Shown piece by piece: positions 37,361 through 44,674 of a stretch of 64,000 bases of DNA; positions within the stretch are counted from its first letter, which is position 1; each line of letters opens with the position of its first letter. The DNA is from Lachnospiraceae bacterium (GTDB lineage Bacteria > Bacillota > Clostridia > Lachnospirales > Lachnospiraceae). The position numbers were made by a program, and so were the translations under genes. The notes under the pieces were generated by a model. The model ran no database searches. It saw nothing but the letters and a program-made list of their open reading frames with translations, and was not told the origin of the DNA. Location of the stretch: contig FZRB01000013.1 in NCBI GenBank assembly GCA_900199595.1, positions 1 to 64,000 on the forward strand, read 5' to 3'.

Positions 37361-38314
37361 TTATCTGATATATACAATCTTCTTATTATTTCCGGTGGTC
37401 TCCACCTTAAGATCCTTTATACCGTAGATAAACTTTGAAAGTGTGGCATATCCGAATTCCTTTACATTGAACTTAGGGAATTCATCATGTATCTTCTGAC
37501 CAAGCTGCCCCATTTCAATACCCTTTGTTCCTGCCTCAGCAACAGTATCTACAGCAAATTTCTTAACACGTTTCTTCATATCCTTATCTGTATGAAGAGC
37601 AACAAAGACTGTGCTGTCTTTCTTTTTTATATCAAAACCTGCTGTCTCATCGATAAATGTTGACAGTGAGCTGTAACCATAATTACGAACATCAAAGTCT
37701 GAATACTTCTTCTGAAGACGGCTTCCTATCTCACCGAGACCGGTTTCTCTACCCTTGTTGTCATTTTCAGTAATTATCTCGATAATATCATTTTCAATAG
37801 TCTTCTGGGAGATAACATTTTCGGCCTTCTTTTTCAGCTTGGACTTACCAACATTCTTAGAGTTTGCATCGTCAACACTCTGATCAAGCAAGAGCTCAAG
37901 ATCAGTAAAAACAGTACACGCAGCTCTGAAGGATCTGGGCGTTTTGTTTTCTCCCATTCCTATAACATGCATTCCGGACTCTCTAAGTCTGCTTGCCAGA
38001 CGTGTAAAATCCCCGTCACTGGAAACTATGCAGAACCCATCTACGCTTTCAGTATAAAGAATATCCATGGCATCTATAATGAGCGTCGAATCAGTGGCGT
38101 TTTTACCAACCGTATTTCTGAACTGCTGAATAGGTGTTATGGAATTCTCCATAAGCTCCTTCTTCCATTTGTTTGCCTGAGTAGAGGTCCAGTCACCGTA
38201 AATCCTCTTGTAGGTAACCACACCGTACTTTGTCATTTCATCAAGGATACTGGTTATATACTTTGATGATATATTGTCTGAATCAATTAAAACCGCATAT
38301 CGTTTGTCTTCCAT
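37361..38314 (-). CDS. NYN-domain putative RNase with two LOTUS/OST-HTH domains
   Basis: A 317-residue protein. The N-terminal NYN/LabA-like PIN-fold domain (about 5-140) has the acidic residues of a metal nuclease: AVLIDSDNIS, NATDSTLIIDAMDIL and FCIVSSDGDFTRLASRL. Two LOTUS (OST-HTH) modules follow (about 178-245 and 255-317), each with a GQ/GE...YG-Y-L-F pattern (VRNYGYSSLSTFID; VKEFGYATLSKFIY). LOTUS domains bind RNA, including G-quadruplexes. Predicted RNA-targeting nuclease. Start at 38314 has AAGGA 6 bases upstream. Third gene of an operon with an Ldh-type dehydrogenase. Confidence 0.85.
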   Translation of the reverse strand: MEDKRYAVLIDSDNISSKYITSILDEMTKYGVVTYKRIYGDWTSTQANKWKKELMENSITPIQQFRNTVGKNATDSTLIIDAMDILYTESVDGFCIVSSDGDFTRLASRLRESGMHVIGMGENKTPRSFRAACTVFTDLELLLDQSVDDANSKNVGKSKLKKKAENVISQKTIENDIIEIITENDNKGRETGLGEIGSRLQKKYSDFDVRNYGYSSLSTFIDETAGFDIKKKDSTVFVALHTDKDMKKRVKKFAVDTVAEAGTKGIEMGQLGQKIHDEFPKFNVKEFGYATLSKFIYGIKDLKVETTGNNKKIVYIR

Positions 38315-38339
38315 AATCAATCCTTTTTATGTAGTATTA

Positions 38340-38699
38340 TTAATCATCTGCCGGTTTAAGCGGAATATCCTGAAGAACCGAAACCTTTTCCTTATGTCTG
38401 TCTCTTATTGAAACAGTGCTGTCAGCCTGTAATATTTTATTTATCTCATCTTCACCATTCTTTGCAGATAATCTGGAACCCACGTTCTTATACTGCCTGT
38501 AAACGTCGAGAACAGTTTCATCGATGGATTTATGCATCTGGAAACGACGCATTTCCTCATTACTGCCAAGCAAAATGCTTCGTACCGCAGACTTATAAAC
38601 CGCCTTTGCCGCCTGCTCCTCGCTCATATTGTAACGATCCTTTAGTTCTTCCTTAATTATCCTGAGGTAATCCTCTATATATTCAGGTGCTGATCCCAT
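38340..38699 (-). CDS. Conserved-looking hypothetical protein, 119 residues
   Basis: A soluble, mostly helical, charged protein that I do not recognise. It has no signal peptide, membrane segment or clear motif. Good ribosome site (AGAGGAATAAGGT) and tight spacing (25 bp after the dehydrogenase, 25 bp before the NYN-LOTUS gene) support a real gene in that operon. Confidence 0.6.
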   Translation of the reverse strand: MGSAPEYIEDYLRIIKEELKDRYNMSEEQAAKAVYKSAVRSILLGSNEEMRRFQMHKSIDETVLDVYRQYKNVGSRLSAKNGEDEINKILQADSTVSIRDRHKEKVSVLQDIPLKPADD

Positions 38700-38724
38700 A
38701 CCTTATTCCTCTTAAATCAAATAC

Positions 38725-39837
38725 CTAATCTTCAAAACTAAATCTATAATCGAGACCGAGTGCATCTCTCACTGTTATGATATCCTTCTGCACTCCTTCT
38801 CCCACAGGAACTCCTTTATCCTTCCTGTAGAGCCATACATCGTATTCCTTTTCACCAGCAGTATATATCCTGCTCTCGCCAGGTGCTTTCTTTGAAGCCC
38901 TGAGGGCACGGCATATATCACCAGCAATCTTCTTAAACTCTTCTCTTCCCATAAATGCATCCGGATCCACCACAAAGAAGAAATGTCCGAGATGATACAT
39001 CTTCGGCTTTCCCTCTTTATCAACGCCGGTAAGAGCCTTCATAAATTCTCCGCCTGCCAGCGCTGCAGATAATATTTCTACAACGGCCGCATATCCATAG
39101 CCCTTATATCCTGCAAGTTCTTCTCCTATTCCACCAAGGGGAGCCAGTGCTGCTGTACCGGCAACAAGTTCATCAAGTATCTGCTGACTGTCTGTTAATG
39201 CTTCTCCTTTTTCAGAGATAACAGTTCCTGCAGGAGTTTTCTTTCCCTCTCTGGCATAGTACTCTATACGTCCACGCTGAACAATAGATGTGGCACAGTC
39301 CAGACAGAACGGAAATTCCTCATCTGTCGGAAGGGCAAATGTAAGCGGATTTGTACCCATCATATTTTCAACTCCGAAGGTCGGCGCTATCGATGGTCTC
39401 GCATTTGTTCCCGTGATACCAACCATTCCTTCTTTACTTGCCATAGTAGTCCAATAGCCCGCTATTCCGTAATGGGTAGAATTACGAATGGCACCACCTG
39501 CCATTCCATAGGTCCTGGCCTTCTCTATCAGCTTCTTCATCATATGGTAGCTTGCCACCATTCCCATACCATCGTGGGCATCCATAACAACCGTAGTAGG
39601 AGTCTCCTTAAGTATCTCAATATTCGTGACCGGAAGAAGAGTTCCTTTAACTATTCGATCTATATATATCGGTTTAAACCTGTTACAGCCATGACTTTCA
39701 ATTCCTCTTCTGTCAGATTCCAGAAGCACATCTGCACATATCTTTGCATCCTCCTCAGGCACCCCATAGCCTTTGAAGGCATCTATCATAAAAGAATTCA
39801 TTTGATTCCATGGAACAAACGGTCTGGTTTCCTGCAT
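38725..39837 (-). CDS. Ldh-family NAD(P)H-dependent 2-oxoacid dehydrogenase
   Basis: A 370-residue oxidoreductase of the malate/L-lactate/sulfolactate dehydrogenase (Ldh_2, YlbC-like) family, unrelated to classical Rossmann LDH. Visible family features: ESDRRGIESHGCNRF, RNSTHYGIAGYWTTMA with the catalytic His, GTNARPSIAPTFG, and GYKGYGYAAVVEILSAAL. It reduces a 2-oxo acid or oxidises the 2-hydroxy acid; substrate unknown. A terminator separates it from the phosphonate operon upstream, so a shared pathway is not indicated, though a phosphonopyruvate or phosphonolactate role cannot be excluded. First gene of its operon, with a promoter and palindrome shared with the diguanylate cyclase at 62852. 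Confidence 0.85.
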   Translation of the reverse strand: MQETRPFVPWNQMNSFMIDAFKGYGVPEEDAKICADVLLESDRRGIESHGCNRFKPIYIDRIVKGTLLPVTNIEILKETPTTVVMDAHDGMGMVASYHMMKKLIEKARTYGMAGGAIRNSTHYGIAGYWTTMASKEGMVGITGTNARPSIAPTFGVENMMGTNPLTFALPTDEEFPFCLDCATSIVQRGRIEYYAREGKKTPAGTVISEKGEALTDSQQILDELVAGTAALAPLGGIGEELAGYKGYGYAAVVEILSAALAGGEFMKALTGVDKEGKPKMYHLGHFFFVVDPDAFMGREEFKKIAGDICRALRASKKAPGESRIYTAGEKEYDVWLYRKDKGVPVGEGVQKDIITVRDALGLDYRFSFED

Positions 39838-39868
39838 AATACACCCCCAATTAATTGAGTTAAACTTT

Positions 39869-39882
39869 TGACACTTATGTCA
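39869..39882. promoter_or_regulatory. Operator palindrome, copy 1
   Basis: TGACACTTATGTCA: 5-base arms TGACA/TGTCA around CTTA, immediately downstream of the -10 box, at the expected transcription start. The same motif in the same position occurs at 63817-63830. Confidence 0.6.
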
Positions 39883-39883
39883 T

Positions 39884-39912
39884 ATTTTAACATAATCATA
39901 TCATAGAAACAA
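39884..39912 (-). promoter_or_regulatory. Sigma-A promoter of the dehydrogenase operon
   Basis: Minus-strand TTGTTT and TAAAAT separated by 17 bases, followed at once by the palindromic operator. Confidence 0.65.
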
Positions 39913-39941
39913 GAAAATCGAGCAGAATCTCTGCCCGATTT
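39913..39941 (-). terminator. Terminator of the phosphonate operon
   Basis: Minus strand: AAATCGGGCAGA pairs with TCTGCTCGATTT (one G-T pair) around a 3-base loop, followed by TTCTTGTTT. Lies 45 bp after the phosphonopyruvate decarboxylase stop. Confidence 0.7.
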
Positions 39942-39985
39942 CATGTATTAAAATGTATAAGAATACATTACTTTATCTGTTATCT

Positions 39986-41101
39986 TTATTTTAGATATTC
40001 CATAAAGTTCTCTTTATTGATTCTTGCAGGAATGGTCGGTCTTCCAAGATCAGCACGTGAACCTATACGGCTCTTTATCTCAAGGAATACTCTTCCCTTT
40101 GCATCCTTTATCTCACTGAGTTTTTTATCAAGTGACTCTGCATCTCTTACAGATGAAACTGAAGTATAGCCACAGCCCTCAGCAATCTTAAGAATATCTA
40201 TTTTTTCAGCTACTGTAGGAAGTCCGCCTACTGATTCATGAGCACCGTTATTGATCACTATATGAACCAGATTATCTACATCAGAAGAACCAATAACTGC
40301 CATACCGCCCATATGCATCAGCATAGCTCCGTCTCCATCGATAACCCAAACTCTTCTGTCCTTCTTCTGAGCAGCAATACCAAGAGCGATGGATGAGCTG
40401 TGTCCCATGGAACCTACAGTAAGGAAATCCTTTTCATGACCTTCTCCTCTTGCCTCTCTCAGCTCAAAGAGCTCACGTCCTGTCTTACCTGTTGTTGCAA
40501 CAACGATATCATCCTTGGATACATCGATGATGTGGCTGATTATCTCTTCTCTTGTCATCAGATAATCATTTGTATATTCAGGATTATTGTCATAAGTAAG
40601 CGCGCCCTTTCTTACAACAAATGAAGCCTGCTTACCCTGAGCAAAAAGCTCATTAAATTCTTTCATCTTTGCTTCAACATCAGCTGCTGTTGTATCCTTA
40701 TCAATTATCATATAAGGAACATCCATATCCTCAAGAAGCTTAAGTGTGATCTCGCCCTGGAATATATGCTGAGGCTCATCATGAACTCCCGGCTCACCTC
40801 TCCAGCCAACTATGTAAAGCATTGGAATAGCATAAACCTTCTCGTTGCAAAGAGATGCAACAGGATTAACTATATTGCCCTGTCCGGAATTCTGCATATA
40901 CACTACAGGAACCTTGCCTGTAGCAAAGTGATAGCCCGCAGCGGCTGCGACAGCATTTCCCTCATTAGCAGCAATTACATGATGTTCAGGTGTAACACCG
41001 TAGGTCTGAACCAGATAATTACCAAGAGCAGCCAGGAGGCTGTCAGGAACACCTGCATAAAAATCTGAATTGATTACACTTACTAATTCTTCTACTTTCA
41101 T
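39986..41101 (-). CDS. ppd: Phosphonopyruvate decarboxylase
   Basis: A 371-residue thiamine-diphosphate enzyme that drives phosphonate synthesis by converting phosphonopyruvate to phosphonoacetaldehyde. The ThDP/Mg site is seen as VIDGDGAMLMHMGGMAVIG with the closing Asn in VINNGAHESVGGLPT, and the N-terminal half has the FYAGVPDSLL and AANEGNAVAAAAGYH segments typical of Ppd. Length is normal. It is the last gene of the operon; PEP mutase and a reductase precede it, which fixes the assignment. Confidence 0.93.
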   Translation of the reverse strand: MKVEELVSVINSDFYAGVPDSLLAALGNYLVQTYGVTPEHHVIAANEGNAVAAAAGYHFATGKVPVVYMQNSGQGNIVNPVASLCNEKVYAIPMLYIVGWRGEPGVHDEPQHIFQGEITLKLLEDMDVPYMIIDKDTTAADVEAKMKEFNELFAQGKQASFVVRKGALTYDNNPEYTNDYLMTREEIISHIIDVSKDDIVVATTGKTGRELFELREARGEGHEKDFLTVGSMGHSSSIALGIAAQKKDRRVWVIDGDGAMLMHMGGMAVIGSSDVDNLVHIVINNGAHESVGGLPTVAEKIDILKIAEGCGYTSVSSVRDAESLDKKLSEIKDAKGRVFLEIKSRIGSRADLGRPTIPARINKENFMEYLK

Positions 41102-41171
41102 TCTTTTCCTCTTCTTTATATTCGATTATCAAAAGATAACAGTTTGAACAAAAGTTCAACTGTCACCTTTT

Positions 41172-42314
41172 TCAGTTGAGTATTTTTCTATATAGCATTT
41201 CGATTGTTTCTTCGTCCAGTGCTATAGGATGATTCTTAAGTCTTACCGGATTGACTGAGGTTTTGAGTTCTGCAAAGTCTTCCTCTTTAGCAGCAGGAAT
41301 CTCTAGTTCCAGTCTCTCAAATATCTCCTCAACTTTAGCTGCGGCATCCTTTGGTGCAGCACAACCCATTGCATCTGCTATTTCATTAAATACAGATTTC
41401 AGATATTCTTCCCCTCTCGGATCAACACATTTATCTGTATTCTCAAGCATCCATGGGAATAACACCCTGTCACAAAGTATAGCAGCATGGCCATGAGCCG
41501 CCCTGAAAAGGCTGGTTATCTTATAGCACATAGCATGTCCTGCAGTAGTCTGAGTAATGTTGATAGCCTTTCCTGCAAGATTTGCAGCCATCAGCATGTT
41601 GCTGTTACCTTCTTCGGTATTGTTAAGATAACCATCTATATTTTCCATTACCATGCGGATAGCCTGTCTGCTGTAAGACTTGCTCTCGTCAGTTGAGTTA
41701 ACTGACCAGAAGGACTCAATAGCATGACAGAAGGCATCCATCATAGTACTCTTTTTCTGATACTCAGGAAGCGTCTTAAGAACACTGCTGTCCATAAGAA
41801 CCGTCTCTGGAATGGCACTGTAATCAGCAACTGACTGCTTCTTTCCATCATAATAGACTACTGCATATCTTGTGGCTTCCGAACCTGTTCCTGCTGTAGT
41901 AGGCATAGCAAGGAACGGAACATCATTCGGAACAACATCTATCTTAAGAAATGCGCCTTCAGCACCATCACTGTCCATATTGGAGTACAGCTTGATACAT
42001 TTTGCAACATCCATAGCTGAACCGCCACCAACTGCCATGATTGCATCACTTTCTGACTCTCTGAAGAGCTTAACTCCCTTTACAACAGAATCATACAATG
42101 GATTTGGCTGGAAATCATCGAATCTTATGATCTTAAGCTCTGCTCCTGAAGGTGTGTTTCCCGTTTCTTCAATCTGCTCGATGTATTTTCTGATTTCAGT
42201 CAGAAACTGAAAGGATGTATCACATACCAGGAAAAGCTTACTGATATTGTTAGCTTTTATCCAGTCTTCTAAAGATTCAAATTCATTTATTGATGTAATA
42301 ATCTTCTGTTCCAT
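41172..42314 (-). CDS. Iron-type alcohol dehydrogenase, predicted phosphonoacetaldehyde reductase
   Basis: A 380-residue group III (Fe-ADH) enzyme: NAD site AVGGGSAMDVAKCI, substrate region AMPTTAGTGSEATRYAV, metal ligands in MMDAFCHAIESFW and TAGHAMCY...HGHAA. In phosphonate clusters this family (PhpC, FomC, DhpG) reduces phosphonoacetaldehyde to 2-hydroxyethylphosphonate. Its place between PEP mutase and Ppd, and the absence of an aminoethylphosphonate transaminase, support that role here. Substrate is inferred from context only. Confidence 0.85.
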   Translation of the reverse strand: MEQKIITSINEFESLEDWIKANNISKLFLVCDTSFQFLTEIRKYIEQIEETGNTPSGAELKIIRFDDFQPNPLYDSVVKGVKLFRESESDAIMAVGGGSAMDVAKCIKLYSNMDSDGAEGAFLKIDVVPNDVPFLAMPTTAGTGSEATRYAVVYYDGKKQSVADYSAIPETVLMDSSVLKTLPEYQKKSTMMDAFCHAIESFWSVNSTDESKSYSRQAIRMVMENIDGYLNNTEEGNSNMLMAANLAGKAINITQTTAGHAMCYKITSLFRAAHGHAAILCDRVLFPWMLENTDKCVDPRGEEYLKSVFNEIADAMGCAAPKDAAAKVEEIFERLELEIPAAKEEDFAELKTSVNPVRLKNHPIALDEETIEMLYRKILN

Positions 42315-42345
42315 TTAACTTAACCTTTATATATGTTGTATCGAC

Positions 42346-44355
42346 TTACTCTTCAGGAATAAGTGTGATGATGTCTTTGATTGACATACACTTATCATCA
42401 CATTCCTTAGCTCTGTGATTTTCAAGGATAGTACGGGCTGCATCCTGCATAGCAGGGAAACCTGTTCTTGTGAGCTGGTTAGCGTAGATGATCACGTTAG
42501 CTCCACGCTCCTTGAACTCGCTTTCATATACTGTATTGAAGCTTGTAGGAACAAGCACGATTGGTGTAGTACTGTCCTTTTCACGGAACTTCTCGATAAA
42601 TTCAAATATCTCATCCGGCTCCTTGCGGCGGCTGTGGATCATTATCGCATCAGCACCTGCGCCCGCAAATGCAAAGGCTCTTTCAAGTGCATCATCCATT
42701 CCCTGCTCAAGTATAAGACTTTCTATTCTTGCGCAGATCATGAAATCCTTTGTCTTCTGAGCCTTCTTACCGGCCTTTATCTTCTCACAGAAATTTTCGA
42801 TGGAATCCTGTGTCTGCTGTACCTCAGTACCGAAGAGAGAATTCTTCTTAAGACCGCATTTATCCTCGATAATAACCATGGATACACCCATACGCTCAAG
42901 TGAACGTACAGTATAAACAAAGTGCTCTGTAAGTCCGCCTGTATCTCCATCGAAGATAATAGGCTTCGTGGTTACTTCCATGATATCATCTATGGTTCTG
43001 AATCTTGAAGTCATATCTACAAGTTCGATATCCGGTTTACCCTTTGCTGTTGAATCGCAAAGTGAAGAAACCCACATAGCATCGAACTGATAGGTCTTTC
43101 CATCCTGAAGAACTGTTGTCTTCTCAGCAATAAGACCTGTAATACCTGAATGTGCCTCTATGGCATTTATGCAGCCTTTCATAGCTATAAGCTTACGAAG
43201 TCTTCCACGTCTCATATCCGGCATGGAAAGCTCTGCTCTTGATGCTCTGTCAAGCTCTTTGAACTTCTCATCCTTTGAATAAGGATACTCAACAAGCTTT
43301 CCGCCATAGCTCTCAAGGATGTTTATAACCTCTTCCCTGATAGGCTTCTGGAAACCTGTGCACCAGTCATCACCATGAACGACAAAATCAGGTTTTAGTT
43401 CATTAAGTATATTCCTGTAGCTGAGTTCCTTCTGCTCAACCACCCTGGTAACGCCTTTTATATTTGCGATAAGAGCTTTTCTCTCATCAAAGCTTATTAG
43501 CGGATATCTCTTATAGCTTGCAACTGCCTCATCTGAAAGCACACCAACTGTAAGTTTACCTAAAGCAGCCGCCTTCTTGATGATAGCTATATGTCCGCTA
43601 TGGATAACATCTGTTGAAAAGCACATATATACTCTTCTGTGTGTTATCTCATGAAGTCTCTTTGATACTATCTCCAGATCTTCAGGTGTATCTATCTCGG
43701 AGCAGAGTCTGTCCTCAACATCAAATGCCTTGATATGACATATATCTGATATCTCGTTAAATGCGTTCTCTGCATATACATTTCTATTGTCGTTGTCGCA
43801 GAACTCTTCAATCTTATCCAGCCATAAGTTCCAGTCCTCTTTATTCAGCTTATAAAGAGCCTGTGCTTCCATGGCATCATCAAAGCAGTCGATGGCAACC
43901 TTCTTTACAAAACCATCCTTAACTACCGCCTTAAAGTCCTTCTCCGGAAGTGGGATGGTAGAACTAACCTTCATGCAGCTCTCAGGACAGCTGATAAGGT
44001 CCTCAAGCACGCTCTGCTCAAATACAAGATCACCATGCATGAAGACTATATCCTGATCACGGAGATAATCCTTTGCACAGTAAATGGAATAGATATAATT
44101 AGTCTTGTCATATAACGGATTATTTACATAGGTTATATTCAGAGACAGATCCAGGGAATCACAATACTTCATAAGTACTGTATCATAATAACCGGTTGTC
44201 ATTACAACCTCTGTTATTCCCATCGCCTCTATAAGTCTCAGCTGGCGGCTGAGGATGGTATCTGTGGAAGATACCTCAGTCATACATTTGGGATGCTCAC
44301 AGGTGAGAACCCCCATACGGCTGCCAAGACCGGAATTAAGGATCAATGCTTTCAT
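42346..44355 (-). CDS. pepM: Trifunctional fusion: LicC-like nucleotidyltransferase, TagD-like cytidylyltransferase, PEP mutase
   Basis: 669 residues in three domains. (1) About 1-235: nucleotidyltransferase with LNSGLGSRMG...HPKCM and FMHGDLVF, like choline-phosphate cytidylyltransferases. (2) About 238-375: a second cytidylyltransferase of the TagD/glycerol-3-phosphate type with HSGH in STDVIHSGHIAI and VVHGDDW. (3) About 385-669: PEP mutase with IIFDGDTGG, the mutase-specific EDKCGLKKNS and MICARIESLI. PEP mutase makes phosphonopyruvate, the committed step; the transferase domains should activate the phosphonate end-product as a CMP ester. GAGGAAATT precedes the ATG. Two CTP-type domains in one chain with PepM is unusual. 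Confidence 0.92.
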   Translation of the reverse strand: MKALILNSGLGSRMGVLTCEHPKCMTEVSSTDTILSRQLRLIEAMGITEVVMTTGYYDTVLMKYCDSLDLSLNITYVNNPLYDKTNYIYSIYCAKDYLRDQDIVFMHGDLVFEQSVLEDLISCPESCMKVSSTIPLPEKDFKAVVKDGFVKKVAIDCFDDAMEAQALYKLNKEDWNLWLDKIEEFCDNDNRNVYAENAFNEISDICHIKAFDVEDRLCSEIDTPEDLEIVSKRLHEITHRRVYMCFSTDVIHSGHIAIIKKAAALGKLTVGVLSDEAVASYKRYPLISFDERKALIANIKGVTRVVEQKELSYRNILNELKPDFVVHGDDWCTGFQKPIREEVINILESYGGKLVEYPYSKDEKFKELDRASRAELSMPDMRRGRLRKLIAMKGCINAIEAHSGITGLIAEKTTVLQDGKTYQFDAMWVSSLCDSTAKGKPDIELVDMTSRFRTIDDIMEVTTKPIIFDGDTGGLTEHFVYTVRSLERMGVSMVIIEDKCGLKKNSLFGTEVQQTQDSIENFCEKIKAGKKAQKTKDFMICARIESLILEQGMDDALERAFAFAGAGADAIMIHSRRKEPDEIFEFIEKFREKDSTTPIVLVPTSFNTVYESEFKERGANVIIYANQLTRTGFPAMQDAARTILENHRAKECDDKCMSIKDIITLIPEE

Positions 44356-44440
44356 ATGCTAATTTCCTCATTCTTTCTGTACAGGTCCCCCCTGTCAGAG
44401 GAATCCTGTCATTTTTAGTTAGTCAGTTGATATGAACGAT

Positions 44441-44638
44441 CTACTTCTCAGCAGCATCTATCTCCTGAATCTCGTCTTCAACTTCCTTCTTGCTGTTCTC
44501 ATCTATGTTGAGTGTCTTACTAACCTTCTTCTTTGCTTTTCTCCAGAAAACTGATATTACAGCACCACCTGCGATAACGATGGCTGCAACTGCCTGGATA
44601 ATATAAGTAGTTACTGACGGATCGATGTAAAGTATCAT
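44441..44638 (-). CDS. Small single-helix membrane protein of the phosphonate operon
   Basis: A 65-residue protein: MILYIDPSVTTYIIQ, one membrane helix (about 10-32), then a basic stretch (RKAKKKVSK) and an acidic tail. Similar short proteins beginning MILYIDP occur in Lachnospiraceae near surface-polymer genes (recollection, unchecked). It has a good AAGGAG site and lies between the YidC-transferase and PEP mutase genes. It may be an accessory or anchor subunit of the transferase. Confidence 0.7.
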   Translation of the reverse strand: MILYIDPSVTTYIIQAVAAIVIAGGAVISVFWRKAKKKVSKTLNIDENSKKEVEDEIQEIDAAEK

Positions 44639-44674
44639 TTTGTTTTCTCCTTTGCTTAGATAAAATGATTTTCC

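Noticed and set aside
38725-39837. Ldh-type dehydrogenase as part of the phosphonate pathway
   Set aside because: A terminator and a separate promoter lie between it and the phosphonate operon, so linkage is not supported, though adjacency remains suggestive.
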